Shown: positions 1 to 12,816, numbered from the stretch's first letter. The stretch: DNA of 64,000 nucleotides from Todiramphus chloris collaris (GCA_025345505.1 JANVCC010000106.1:11787902-11851901), one strand, 5' to 3'. The notes: a model not told the origin generated them from the sequence alone. A program made the numbers and translations.

Positions 1-2050
1 TAAGGGATTATTGAACCAATGGTTATTTTTTTCCAAAGTATAAGCTTCAGGAGCGGCCTCACTGTACTCACAGGCAGTCTTGTTCTCCTTGTTTTAATGG
101 TTAGAAAGTTAGATCAGTATTTATTAAGTTAGAAGTGGCTTCTGTGTTCATTTGTGATTCATCTGACAGCCATGCACTTTGGCAGTTAGTGTGTCTATTT
201 AAGGTACAGTCTTTGTCACTCTGCTTGCCTCACACAGCAGTGAGGAAATGGAGCTACCTCTATTAGAAGTAATTGGTAAGAAGCCTTAACTACTGTCACA
301 CTGTGCTGCAAAGGCCTGTATCTGGCTTTGGTTGCTGAGGCTGCATGTCAGAGCCTTCAAAATGTTCTGCCTTTCTCCCTTTGTGGTCATATATTGCTTC
401 AGAGGCTTCACTGGAATGTAAATCTTGTGGACTGTGTTACATACAGTTCTGTCCTGCTTGTGAGCTTTCCTTACTAACATGAAAAGATGCAGAGTCATTT
501 GGGTAATGTTAATCAGGGGACTAATCAAGTGCTGGTTGTCTTCGTTTCCCTGCAGTCTTTACAACTGGGGACATGCCTCTTTGATAGCAGCTGCTTGTAC
601 TGTGACATAGCAGCTAGCAAGGCAGAGCAAGCTTTTTGAGCAAGTGCTGTTTGTTTTGCGTGTCTGTCCTTAGGTCTAGCCACCTGTTGCTGAGACTAAT
701 TGGTAACGCTGAAGGATCAGGTAAGGGATAAGAGAAAGATGGGATAAACCCATATGCACATAACACCCATGAGCATATGTGCTAGGACTATTTCAAAGAG
801 TGCATTTTTGTATTTATGTCTTCATGCTGCATATAAATGTGTAATACATACATACACTCACATATACAGAGCAATGTGCACATGCATATGTGTATGTATC
901 TGTGTAAACAAAGAGCAAAGGCAGTTTGTGCTTATATTGATGAATGTCCATTACCTAGAGTATTGTATTAGAAAGTCAACTGTAAATACAGAGGTAGCAT
1001 AGAAAAAAACTTGTAGGAATGAGTCTGGTTTGGTATCATTTATACACGTTAAAAATAGGTGAATCTTCTGGGGAAAAGAAATGCAAATTTCTGTTTTTGC
1101 AAATCAACACCTAGCTTTTCAGGTTCCCAAATAACTCAGCGTTAGGAAGTTGAAGGTAGGGACTAATCAGTGACATTCAGGATTTATAGGAACATATTTT
1201 CATTGAAACTGTGTACAATTTCTTCTGCTAGTTCCTCTGTGTGCACACAGGACCAGTGTTAGCTATGTATACCATCTTCACAAATATACATGGAAAAAAA
1301 CCCACCACAGAAACCCCTGGAGATCAGTGGTGCTTCTGTTTTGTTAGAGCTATAAAGCTTTTTAAGGTGTAACTTTGTTTCCATATAGCCCAGGTAACCT
1401 TCTTGATTATTCTGCTCTTGAGATTAAATTTGCTGTGTTTGATCAGTACTGGAGAGTGAATTATTTTGGCAAGGTCAGGCTATGCAGCTAATGTGAAGTT
1501 GATTCATTAACACAAAGTATCTTGCAAACCCAGAGGAGTTTGTGTGTTTAAGTCCTGTGAGCTGACTACCTCCTAGGAGTTTCTTCTATTCTTGTTTTCC
1601 TCTGTCTCTTGTATATCAAATGGAAAACCTATGAATTTCATCATAGAATGTAGTGATGCTAAGTATTATAAGGGGCTTCCCAAAGTAAGACAGCCCTAAT
1701 AATGTTGTTTTCACCACAGAGTAGATTTATGAAGTTTCTTCTCCCTGACTTCTCCTAGTTCAGTCAACACTCTGTGATTAATACATGACATAAAATGGGT
1801 AGTGCAAGAAAGTGCATGTTACCTTAGTTAGCATTCATGGTTAGACTTTGATGTGAGCTGAGAACTTAATCTGATAGATGTGGTATTTGAAGTTAGCTCC
1901 ATCCTTATTATAATTAAAGTCAGACAAGCTGATAAATATTGGAAATGATTGGCTGTAAATCCTACTGATAGTCAAGGAAAAATATGTTGTAACCTACATG
2001 ACACTGAAGTAAAATGAGATGAAGGACTTGTATCAAGTTCAAACTCAACT
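1..2050. other. unique AT-rich DNA, no gene seen
   Basis: I see no exon structure, RNA gene or recognisable transposon here. Open frames are short (under about 85 codons) and resemble no family I know. There is weak CA/TG alternation with CATATG steps near 840-905, too irregular to call a microsatellite. Confidence 0.6.
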
Positions 2051-2159
2051 TTTTCAGAAATTAACATATGTCCTATGTTAAACTGAAAGATAAAAATTAA
2101 ATGTGATGATAAAATCCTTGAAAGTTGTGAGGTAGTAGAATATTTTAGTGTGTATTTAA
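2051..2159 (+). repeat. dispersed 109-bp direct duplication, copy 1
   Basis: This 109-bp segment recurs in the same orientation at 3407-3515 with only two differences by eye. Both are A in this copy and G in the other. The flanks on either side are unrelated. It lies in no transposon I can recognise, and both copies start with TTTTCAG and end with GTGTATTTAA. Confidence 0.9.
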
Positions 2160-3406
2160 TCACACTTTGAAGGAGTTTCACCTGAATGTCCATATGCTAG
2201 GAGTGCTCAGATAACTATGAAGAGACATTGCCTTGCTGTGCTGGCCTTCCCTTTTGAGCACTTTTGTTTACTATGGGGAAGTTTAAAAAAATATATATAA
2301 TAAAGCCCCACACAATTTTTTTTCTGTAATGTGTAGTGTTTCACATCACTAACAAGGCAGTTGACAAAAGGTGTACAGGTCAGCAGAGTCATAGTAAGTG
2401 TAATTACTGCAGAATGAAGCTAGTTCCCACTCTCTTAAGACATTTTGGTAATTGACAACTTGTTTCTGCTACCCAGTGTGCATTGAAAGTGCAGTAATTA
2501 CAGACTCTTAGTCCTTTCATGCTATATTAATTTTGAATTCCCACTGTATTGGTCTCTGTTTCATTGTACTCAAACATGTATATGGCAAACATGACTGGAA
2601 GGTAATTCTGCTTTAGATAATACTCTTTTTCTCTAATGTTCTTGTATACTGATGATTGAAAGTTCAATATGTTTACACAGAGAAGTTTCCTGCATAAAAG
2701 TAATAATGTTTTCTTTTGAAAGTGAGACTTGATTAGGTAGCAAATGTTTAATTAATCCTCCTATTTTCTTCTTATGATTGAAGATTTTTTTCATGAAAGG
2801 TGTCAATTAGTGAAAGGGGGTAAGAAGTATAGCAGGAGAGCAGGGTGGGGGTTTTGTGTGGTTTTTTTTTTGTTGTTTTTTGTTTGTTTGTTGGTTTGGT
2901 TTTTTTTTTTTATAGTGTATCAGAGCAGGAATTGTTTCATAATACTCTGAAGGATAATTTATTAGAATCTTTTGAACAACATTATGCCTGGATGGTGGAG
3001 AATGTGTCTGTCCCTTGGGAGTGCAAGGATGGTGCCACTGCTGACAGTGTTCCAATTTGCGGTGCAATGCTGGAGAAAGGCTTGAGCATCAGGAAGGGAT
3101 TTGGTTTTTTTGTGGTATCAGAAAGCTCCAGAAGAAAGTGCTGGCACAGCCAAATTACTCCAGGTCATGGTAAAAAATCTTCCAGTTTTTCCACACCTTT
3201 ATAAAAGCAATTCTTTTATTTTTAGTTTTTCAATCAGTTATAAATGCTGTTGAAGTTGCGTAGCCACATACACATCCTTTAAAATTATGTTTGAGGAATG
3301 CTCGATTATTTGTGTACACACATATGTGTGTGAGTATATTTATAAATAATATGATTTTACATGTATGTTAAACTCATTCTCATTTTATGTAAACATAAAC
3401 CAAAAA
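2160..3406. other. spacer between the two 109-bp copies, no gene supported
   Basis: The spacer has a G/T-rich block at about 2846-2912, then ordinary sequence. An open frame of 119 codons on the plus strand (2845-3204) begins inside the G/T block, so its N-terminus is low complexity; the rest matches nothing I recognise. I do not call it a gene. Confidence 0.55.
2846..2912. repeat. G/T-only low-complexity block
   Basis: About 67 bp made almost only of T and G, with (TTTG)n-like stretches and T runs of 9-12. Similar blocks occur in the window near 9140-9300, 15035-15105 and 62144-62290, and as A/C on this strand at 10128-10260. Confidence 0.8.
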
Positions 3407-3515
3407 TTTTCAGAAATTAACATATGTCCTGTGTTAAACTGAAAGATAAAAATTAAATGTGATGATAAGATCCTTGAAAGTTGTGAGGTAGTAGAATATT
3501 TTAGTGTGTATTTAA
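3407..3515 (+). repeat. dispersed 109-bp direct duplication, copy 2
   Basis: Second copy of the 2051-2159 segment, 1,356 bp downstream start to start. It has two substitutions by eye (A to G in the CCTATG and ATAAAATCC contexts). No flanking target-site duplication or poly-A tail is visible, so retrotransposition is not supported. Confidence 0.9.
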
Positions 3516-5995
3516 AAAATTCAGGAACTATAGAGCTATATGCACTAGTAAGAAAAGCTTGGATGGGACATGTTTTTTTCCATAATGGTTATGTTTGTTT
3601 GCTCTGTGGAAACCAATAATTACAGCGACAAGAGCAGCTTCAAAAATATTCTGAAACATTGGCAGAGATTTATTTATCCATATCCTCAGCACACAATCCA
3701 AAGTTTTGGACTAAGTCTGTTGACTCATGTGCTTATGCCTGTAACAGAGCACATTATTGAGCCCTTCAGTCTTTGCTGTTAACCTGTTGTCGATGAGATC
3801 ATTCAGCAATTGATTCTTTGCAGTTCTTAAATTATGGTGTAAAAAGATATAACATATTGCCACAGATAGAATGAAAGATCACCTAATATTTACCAATTTC
3901 AGTATTGCTATATAAGGTTGCAATAGTGCCTAATCCTTTTAATATGCTCTCTCCAGTAAAAAACAAAACAAAACAGAACGCCAAAAAAAACCCCACAGTA
4001 TTAGAGTACAGCAGGGTGTTGAAAAGAGTGGCCCAAAGAGCTGCCTGTAGATGCTGCCCGTGCTATGAGGTAGAATTATTATTGCCACATTAATAAGACT
4101 GTCTTCTTTAAAGTCCTTAGTTCCTTATAACTGCTTAGAAATGAGTTCTGTGCTAAACTGCTAGTTAGCAGATGGAAGCATTTGATGAAAAATAAAAACA
4201 GGTAACCCTAATGTGAGAACTTAGTCTGTAGAATGTAACATTATAAGAATCAATGTAAATGGACTATTTCTTGGCTGTGTCATCTTCTGCAAGTTACCTA
4301 TCTTACCTGCTTTTGCGCATTGACATTTGCTATCAAAGCTTGTCCACCAGTACTGTGAAAACTGAATCAAATCAGAGTTGTGATTTCTAGAAATAATGCA
4401 GTACAAATATTTCTGAATATTTTGTGGAGCTTCTATGTGTGGTGTGATTTCTGCACTGAGATAGTGAGGTGCTTTTTGAGCCATGTTATCTGAGAGAAGA
4501 CACAGGAAATCCCAAGATTTCACTCCATTTGTGTCTATATATTTTCAGATGAGGCTCTGGACCTCAGTCCTAAGATGACATGCTATACTGATACTGTTTT
4601 GATGTTATATGATACCAACATCATCCTTTAATTTTCATGCTTGCACATCTGTAGATTTTGAGAGAAGATATGCAAGAACACTTACAGATGAATGGTAGTC
4701 ATTTTTACTGAAGAATATGTAAACTGACTTTCCTCTGCAAAAAGTGTGGTTTCTTACATACAATGAGGGGGAAAATGGAATCACTGAAATATTTTAGGCT
4801 TTCAGAGGAGAGTCCAAAGTGAGGGTCAGGAAAGGAGAAAGATCCTCTAATTAGTTTAATGTGTTATATTGTTATAATGAAACAGTTATAATGAAATAAA
4901 AGATAAAAATTAATCTTGCCCTCTTGTGCACTCATTTGTTAGGGTGCTGAAGAAAATGGATTAAATTTGGGATTTTGGACAAAATTAGGTTTTGGACAGC
5001 CTGTAGCCAAAAATTATTTAACTGGAAAATGTGTGTTTTAACATGGTAATTACTATTCACTTGCTGCGACTGATTATACTGTAAAGGAGCCGTCTAAAGG
5101 CCTACAGGGAAATACATGAATTTGAACGAAAAGCTTGTCAGCCACCCGTGCGATCACCAGAAATAGAGAAAATTTTTACACAATAACAGGTAAAATTGTG
5201 GGGTGAGGAGCCAGAAGCCAAGAAAATGTCAGCCTGAAAGGCATCAGGAAAGTATGCTGTGAAGAGCTACTCCTGACAAATCAGTCTCTGTCTTCATCTT
5301 AATGAAGCCATGGGTCAGCTGAAGAACCCCTCAGAAATGAAACTGAGCATTAAGATTGGTTGATATGTGGATGATATATATACATTTTTTAATGTATATT
5401 TTTATTAAGACCCAGTGGAAGATCTAGTTTGAATTGGCAAATTAGTTGTATTATAGTGTTTTGAATGGCTAGTAAGGGCTCTGTGTTTCTAGAAATATAA
5501 TTTGAAGTAGGATTGGGTTGTACCACAGCTTGTGAAGGCATGTATAATTTTTTATGTGATGAGTTCAGATAGCAAGAAAAACAAAAGCTTATGATGTCTA
5601 AGTGCCCTGCTTCTTAAGTGCAATTTTCTCATGTTGATCTGTCTTGGTTACAGCATCATAATTACTTGAGTTAATCACTTGAAAGCTGTTTTACATATGG
5701 CTATGAATGCTGCAGCCTCACCTTTAACTACTGCAGTGCGGACAAGCTAAGATATTACTACTACAGATCCATCTGCTTTTTGTCATTCACTATCACACAA
5801 CATTCCTGTAAGGGGAAAGCACATCTGCTAAGTTTGTTCTAGCCAGTTTCCAGCTGCCAGAATTGGTTTCTGTCAGTTTTGATCATCTCAACGGCTTTAA
5901 TTGGTTGAGGAAGAAACTTCCCAAAACTGTTCTTGCTGACTAACTTCAGGAGTTCCAAACAACAATCAGAAATTTAATGAAAAAAGGATGAGACT
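3516..5995. other. unique DNA, no gene seen
   Basis: No recognisable coding exon, RNA gene or transposon. There is a small A/C-rich patch at about 3960-3995. A short hairpin with 9-bp arms (ATATACATT and its complement around TTTT) lies near 5377-5398. Confidence 0.55.
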
Positions 5996-6107
5996 CTGAG
6001 CAACCTGATTGAGTGGGAGGTATCCCTACCCATGGCAGGAGGTTGGAACTAGATGATCTCTAAGGTCCCTTCCAGCTCAAGACATTCTATGATTCTATGG
6101 TTCTATG
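5996..6107 (+). mobile_element. CR1 LINE, 3' end stub
   Basis: About 110 bp matching the last part of a CR1 3' UTR. It runs from a CAACCTGATTGAGTGGGAGG-like segment through GATGATCTCTAAGGTCCCTT and ends in repeats of ATTCTATG. CR1 copies are typically cut at the 5' end, as here. No coding part remains. Orientation is plus, read from the 3' terminal octamer repeats. Confidence 0.93.
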
Positions 6108-9100
6108 AAATGTAAGAGGAGTTAGTCCTGTGTGTTACTTGAACAATTATTTACTTATGAAAGCAAGGTTCAAGGCACAGATGTTTCTCATGCTAGAAGA
6201 TATTTCCCAGAATAAAACTTTAAATCTCAAAGCTGCTACGTAGATGTAAGGTGAATGGAGAAGTTCGGGAAGAGACAGTTACCCAGCGCCATGATCTTCT
6301 CCTCAATGAATGAACTTCAGTTCTCCATGATTTATAAATTAAAAATCAAGCTTTAAGGGTTTCAGTGGGAAACATTATTCCCAAAGTGAATTTGTGGGAT
6401 GTTTTTTCTTAATACTTGAAAGATGACGTTTGTTCCACTTGTCATCATTAGTTGAGTAAAATAAGCCATTTATTTCAATTCTCAGAAAACTCAGTTCAGA
6501 ACTAGAATTTAAATTAGTGGTTTAGTGCGAGATTGTGGAAATCTTTCCTCTTTATGTGTTTGTGTCAGCTCTAGGGGCAGATACATTCTCTCTCAGACCT
6601 GATCTGTAGGTTATGAGAGCCTCTTGCTGCCTTGTTAGACATTATTGAGTTTTTAGTCAAAGTTGGGGGATTTTGTTCTTCAGGCCTTGGGTTTGATCCC
6701 ATGTTAGGTGAAATAAGCAGCTGTTTGCCTAAGCCACTTCAAGAAATGATAGAAAAAAAGACTCAATGTATATATGGATGTATATGTATGGTATATATAA
6801 TTTAAAAAAGAATATGGCTTGAGGTTGAGTACAGTTATTTTTGACTAGCCATCATCAGAGATGAGTAATACAACTAATTTAATTCTGCTTTCATAGGTGT
6901 TAGATTGAATTAATTCCAAACTGCAGCACAAATGCCAGGATAGAAAGGAACTATGTTCTCTTTTTCAGGGCTCTCATTGCTCCTATTTTGAATTTTAGTT
7001 CTTAAACTTTGGACATTGAGAAGAATGTTTTTTGTTGAAGCAAACTTTGAGCATTATTGAAACAGTCAAGAATTTACAGATGATGTGTTACTAGAACCAG
7101 AAGAGGAAACATCTGCTTTCTGTAACTATGGGGGTTAGATATACTCCAATATAGTAGGAGTCCAATGTTGGCAACCATATTCCTGAATGTGTTGGAGTGT
7201 GTGCATGAATAGTCACTGAAAAATACTTTCAAAACAAAAGAATTAGGGGAAAGGTGTTTATGATTCAAGGATGCACCATCAATGTGGAGATTAATGCTCA
7301 GGAAGAATATCTGCACTTCTTTTTCTTACGTTTTTAATCTTCTTTTCTCTCTCTGTTGATCTGGAAGAAGACAAAAGATACTGCCTTTCCTTTTGGTCTC
7401 TGTAAGAAGCTCTAAGTGTGGGAGAAAGAACATGGTATGCCTTGCTCACTTGCCTGCTTGAGATGTCTTTGTGGCTTGTTTTCTTTGTTTCAGCTTGCTC
7501 GACTGGTCAGTTTCTACCCAGCATTGTCTGGGTACTCCATGCTGGGTGTACTGAGTGTGCAGACACTGTCATTGGTCTTTCCAAATGTAGAAGAGCCCAG
7601 GAGCACTTCTTATCTGAAGAAAAAACAGATGATCCTGGACCATTCTTTGTCACACTGTTTTGAAGAATGTAGAAAGAGTGAATCAGCCTGTTTTGGGTTT
7701 TGTTTTTCTAGTCAGGAATGAGACCCCATTTTAGTATAACATATTTGGCTGTTGAGGACTTGCAAACATTGAAGTCCTGTAAAATATTCTCATTTTACTT
7801 TTCAGAAAAATCGTGAATAAAACAGGTGTTAGCACGTCCTCTCCAGCAAACACAAGCCCTGTGTACCTTCAGTTGTGAAGACCTCAAAGCCTAACTTTCT
7901 GTGTCATCTATGTTGTTTTCCTTTAAACTGTCACATGAGAAAGATTATTTGCCACATTTATTGCACACTTTTATCCACAGGAACTCAGATCTGTATTTTC
8001 AGCTTCAAAGGTTAAATGACAGATTTTACAGTTGGGATAACTTGGCAGAATTCTGATCAGCAGCACTAGAATTTCTGTGAAGGTCTTGTTGTAGTCAAGG
8101 ACTTTTCAGTTTTACTGTCTTTCTCATGAAGAGATTCATTACCAGAAAGGCATTTTCTACTTTGTTACAATGACATCCCAATTCCTAGTGAGACTACAGG
8201 CAATTTCAAAATTATTTTCTTTGTAGAATGTCGTAGAAATATAGACAGTGAATTGGGCTTCTAAGTGAGACAGCCACAAACTGGTGTGAATTGTACTCTA
8301 TTATCTGTTAAAGTTCTTTGTATTTAAAGGAATCCTTCGAGACACAGATCTCACAGATATTCATACTCATGGATTAATAGGGCTGTGATTTTCACTCATG
8401 AAAGAATGAGCCCTGTCCAAACAGAAAAGCAGTACTGGAATTTGGGACATCGTATTTCCCAACACATTCTTTTCTCCTTGTAATTCTTCCTCCTTTTTGT
8501 TTTCAGTTTGTTTTGAAGATAGCTTGTGCTAACTGCCTGGTTTTGTTCATATGCCATGTAAATCTATTCTGATATCTAAATAGACATCAAAACTGTTATT
8601 TTATTTGTCCACAATGGGAGCAGCTTTCTATATTCAGTCACTCAGAGTTGCTTCTCAGACAAATGTGGCTATCTATTTTTTGTGAAGTTAGAAACACCTA
8701 TTGCTGACACCCCACCCCTCTGCCAAAGACTGGATATTTCTTTGCCTTAAGCAAAACTTTCTGGGATTGTTAGGCAGTTTAGGAAGTTGAAAAGATGGAG
8801 AGTTTTCTGTTTTATGTGTTTTAGAAGTGACTGGTACATATCACAGACAATCCTTGACGTGTCCTTGAGAAGATTTACATTGACTTTACACCAAGTGAAT
8901 AATCTTACAGTATCACATCTGAATTCATATAGACTTTCAGGTGTATGTGACAAAGAACTAATGTAATAGTTTCAGGCAGAATGCTTTGTAAGTGAATGCA
9001 AGAGAGTTCAAATTTACTGCAGACCATTAATATTTGTCTAACTTTTCTGTTACCTTGCCTGGGCAGTGAGGTGGAATTTAGGAGAGATCATTCTGAAAAG

Positions 9101-10127
9101 TCAGTTGCTAAAGACATTTATTGAAAACTTTGTTTCAACTATTGCTTGGTTTTGGTTTTATGTTGTTTTGTCTGTGTTTTTTTTGGTTGGTGGTTGTTTT
9201 TGGGGTTTTTTTCTTCAGTTTGTTTTTTTTTGTTTGTATGATGGAGATATCTAAACTGCTGATGTGGCTTCTTTCTTTCTTGTTTTTTTTTTTTCCCATC
9301 TGTTCTTCCTTTCTCTGCTTGTTTACAGCATTTAAATGTGATGAGTTATTTTGTATACTTTTAGAGAGGTTTCCTGGGTATCAATGGATTTGAGGAGCAA
9401 TCTCTGAGAGAAAGGCTTACAAGAGACTATGCATGTAGAAGATAAATCCCAATTAGATTGTTCTAAAATGAAATATGTCTTCCACAGATAAACTTGCACA
9501 CTGGACATTACTATCATGCTTCTGTCCACAAGGACATAAACACAGTGTTTTGATGCAAGTACACTGAAAGGGTCAGGATCTGTGCAGCAGGATAGCAGGC
9601 ACCTTAATTCATACCAAAGATGGTGGGGATTTTTTTCTGTGGCTTCCTTTATACTATTCTGAAAATGGATGGAAGGGTTCATGTGTTGCAACTTTCTGAG
9701 CAAAACAAGGTCTTACACAGTTTTGCTTCTCAGGAGTCTCAAGAGGAGATATTTTGGGCTTTTACAATATTCTATTGCTTTTAATTTTAGTTGGGAATAC
9801 AGTGTTGGTACTGTAGTGGGTTCAGCATCTCTGACGTCCTACTACAGGGGATAATTTATAGGAAGGAGCAGTGCTGGAATTGTAGGTGAAGAAAATGTCC
9901 ACTGATTTGGTGCATAAAGAATTCCATACTAAAAGCCAGGACAGATTTTTCTGGGCAGTCATGACAGGTGCCTGCACTGTGGTTTATCTTCCACAAATTG
10001 TTATTCTTATCTAGCCACAGCTCCAGCAAAGAATCAAGTCTGTTCTCTCCTGGTGAGAGGATATGCAGCTAATGAAAAAACTGATTCAACTTTGCCACTG
10101 CCAGAAAGTAGAACTGCTACTGACTTT
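6108..10127. other. unique DNA with T/G-rich patches, no gene supported
   Basis: Several open frames of 60-123 codons exist (for example 9332-9703 minus and 7416-7721 plus). They overlap one another or low-complexity DNA and resemble no protein family I know. I see no convincing splice-bounded exon or RNA gene. Confidence 0.55.
9136..9300. repeat. T/G-rich low-complexity stretch
   Basis: A T-dominated stretch with scattered G, broken by short ordinary sequence at about 9236-9270. It gives spurious Phe/Leu/Trp-rich open frames on the plus strand. Confidence 0.7.
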
Positions 10128-10260
10128 AAAAAAAAACAAAACAAAACACAAAAACAAACAAAAAAAACCCCAACCAAAAAACCCACCACCCCCCCCCCCC
10201 CCCCCCCAGCAAAAAACCAAAACAAACAAAAAGACCCAAAACCCAAAAACCCCAAACCAA
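10128..10260. repeat. A/C-only tract with a C19 run
   Basis: About 133 bp of almost pure A and C, with only two G visible. It has CAAA/CCAAAA-like units around a run of 19 C at 10189-10207. The other strand is therefore G/T only, with a G19 run. Frames across it encode Lys/Pro-rich or Gly/Phe-rich low complexity and are not genes. Confidence 0.9.
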
Positions 10261-10261
10261 G

Positions 10262-11564
10262 CCATTAGAAAAAGAACAGTAAAAAACTCACTATGGTGGT
10301 GTATCACAACACTTTCTTCTGAAGAAAATTACTTCATTTCACTTATTATCACTGTTCTTTAGAAACAAGTGGGTGGCACACAGTAAATAGCCTATTTGCT
10401 GATGACAACCTAATCTCCTTATGTTCTGGCATAAATGTCCTTAATCGATGCAATACTGATGAACTCAGCATCTTGGTCTCTGCATTTTGGGAGCTTTTGC
10501 CCCAAGGGGTTAGAGAAAGTTTCTCACTATCTCTAATAATAAAGTACTTAATTTTAATTATTCTTTAGCTTTTAACTTTAGTTTGGCTAGTTAGCACTCT
10601 TCTAGTTTTTAGACTTTATATAGAGTATCTTCCATTGCCTGAGAAAACAATAAAGCTTATAACATGACGGTATCCTTAATCTATATTTAAATAATTACTA
10701 ATTCAATAATTTAGTCTTCAAGTGAGAGCAGAACTGTCGTCTCAAAATCCAGTAAGAAAATATGCAGCCCTGCAAAATTTGGAAACAAATGAAAAAACCC
10801 AAGTTTTCCTTTGCTATTGTTTAAATATAAGGACCAAATAGAAAGAGTTTGGAACACAAATTAAGCAGCACAGCAGAGGTGTTGTGCAAAGAAAATTCTT
10901 GTTAATAAAATACTGTACTTTGATTCTTTTTGGGTGCATAGTTCAGGACATCCAAAAGGAGCATGATAGAGAAGTTTACAAATATATATTAATATCAGCA
11001 TTCAAGGATTAACCTTTAAAAATTCTTTATATGAAAGATCTTTAAAAAAAAATAATTTATTTTTATGATAAAAATAAGCAATAATTCAATTTTACCATAA
11101 TATAAATAATTAATTCGTGTTTGGGATGTTTAACTTGGAAATGAACTTTGCATTTATTATGCTGTTTCAGCAGTTAAAGCATTCTACTTACTTTTAGGAC
11201 AGGAATGGTAAATATCTATTGCCCTTGAATTTAAGGTGATGGAAAAGAGGAATTTTTTTTTTTTTTTTAATAAGATTTACCCTAACGTCTTAGTGTATAA
11301 AACTGCTATTATGGAAGCTTGTTCTCTGTCCCTTTTGCAATGGTTTAATTATCTGTATTTTACATTTTTACAAACTGATGTGATGGGATTGATGAAGAAG
11401 AGAATCTCTCTGAATGCATATACACAGAATTTATAGATTCCCCCCCCCCCCCGCCATGTATTTTTAAAGCCAACTGTTTAATCTAACTATTGCCCTGTCA
11501 GTGGTGGGTTGGTAGTCAGGGTGCAAAATTATCAGAAAGCACCAAGTAACTAGATCAAGAAGTG
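10262..11564. other. unique AT-rich DNA, no gene seen
   Basis: Mostly A/T-rich sequence (notably 10975-11130). It holds a C13 run at 11440-11452 and a T run near 11253-11268. No coding or RNA feature is supported. Confidence 0.6.
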
Positions 11565-11574
11565 ATATTACAGA
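11565..11574. repeat. putative CR1 target-site duplication, left copy
   Basis: The 10-mer ATATTACAGA sits here at the 3' edge of the minus-strand CR1 and again at 12807-12816 at its 5' edge. The last few bases could instead belong to the CR1 tail (CAGAATCACAGAAT), so the true duplication may be shorter. Confidence 0.65.
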
Positions 11575-12806
11575 ATCACAGAATACGGAATGTTATGGTT
11601 TGGAAGAGACCTCAAAAGATCATCTAATCCAACCCCTCTGCTAGAGCAGGATCACCTGGATCAGGTCAGACAGGAATGTGTCTGGGTGGGTTTTGAATGT
11701 CTCTGGAGAAGGAGACTCTACAATCTCTCTGGGCAACCTCTTCCAGTTCTCTGTGATCCTCACGGTGAAAAAGTTTTTCCTTATATTTACCTGAAACCTC
11801 CTATGCTCCAGCTAGTATCTATTACCCCTTGTCCTATCACTGGATGTCACTGAGAAGAGCCTGACTCCATCCTCCTGATACTTGCCCTTTACATATTTAT
11901 AGACATTAATAAGGTCATCCCTCAGTCTCCTTTTCTCCAGGCTAGAAAGACCCAGCTCTCTCAGCGTCTCCTCATAAAGGAGATGCTCCACTCCTTTAAT
12001 CATACTAAAGATCCACCCAGAACTGGATACAGTACTCCAGGTGGGGCCTCACCAGCGCAGAGTACAGGGGGAGGAGAACCTCCCTCGACCTGCTGTCCAC
12101 ACTCTTCTTAATGCATCCCAGGATGTCATTGGCCTTCTTGGCTGCGAGGGCCCATTGTTGGCTCGTGACCATCCTCTTGTCCACCATGACTCCTAAATCT
12201 TTTCTCCCAGAGCTGCTCTTCAACAGATCAGCCCCCAACCTGTACTGATACATGGGGTTGTTTTTCTTTAGATGCAGCACTTTACACTTGCCCTTGTTGA
12301 ACTTCATTACATTTCTCCCTGACCAGCTTTCCAGTCTGTCCAGTTCACGCTAGATGGCAGCACAGTCTTCTGGAATGTCAGCCACTCCTCCCAGTTTTGT
12401 ATCATCAGCAAACTTGCTGAAGGTACACTCTATCTCTTCGTCCAGGTCATTGATGAATATATTGAACACCACTGGACCCAGGATCAACCCCTGGGGAACA
12501 CCACTACCCACAGGCCTCCAACTAGACTCTGCTCAGCTGACCACAACTCTCTGGGCTCTGTCCTTCAGCCAATTTGTAATCCATGTCACCACACAACCAT
12601 CCAAGCCGCACTTCTTCAGCTTGGCTGTGAGGATGTCATGGGAGACAGTATCAAAAGCTTTGCTGAAGTTGAGATATACCACATCCACTGCCCTCCCCTC
12701 ATCTATCCATCTACTTGTGCCATCATAAAAGGCTACCAGATCAGTCAAGCATGCCTTCCCTTTGTTGAATCCATGTTGACTATTCGTGATAAGCCTCCTT
12801 TCCTCA
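11575..12806 (-). mobile_element. CR1 LINE, 5'-truncated, minus strand
   Basis: Minus-strand CR1 of about 1.23 kb. The 3' end at the left shows the complement of ATTCTGTGATTC. Going right it covers the 3' UTR, the C-terminal part of ORF2 and the reverse transcriptase palm. It ends abruptly inside the RT domain, the usual outcome of incomplete target-primed reverse transcription. Flanking ATATTACAGA copies support a single insertion event. Confidence 0.95.
11812..12748 (-). pseudogene. CR1 ORF2 fragment (reverse transcriptase and C-terminus)
   Basis: CR1 ORF2 normally encodes an endonuclease plus reverse transcriptase that copy the element's RNA at a nicked target. Only the RT palm to C-terminus remains, in three open pieces. 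12533-12748 carries an LNFSKAFDTVSHDIL motif (RT palm A region, including an Asp). 12354-12530 has VPQG and FADDTKLGG, so the catalytic Asp pair is kept. 12005-12307 and 11812-12003 form the C-terminal region. Stops and frame changes separate the pieces, and the N-terminal endonuclease is missing, so it cannot be functional. Confidence 0.93.
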
Positions 12807-12816
12807 ATATTACAGA

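Noticed and set aside
1640..1700. ATCATAGAAT-like sequence as a CR1 end
   Set aside because: Only one short motif matches; the following sequence does not resemble a CR1 3' UTR.
2845..3204. 119-codon plus-strand frame
   Set aside because: Its N-terminus is translated from a G/T low-complexity block and the remainder matches no family I know. No splice or promoter support.
7416..7721. Two overlapping plus-strand frames of 101 and 81 codons
   Set aside because: Different frames of the same DNA, hydrophobic and Cys-rich composition, no family match.
10034..10362. Gly/Phe-rich and Lys/Pro-rich frames on both strands
   Set aside because: Direct translations of the A/C-only tract and C19 run.
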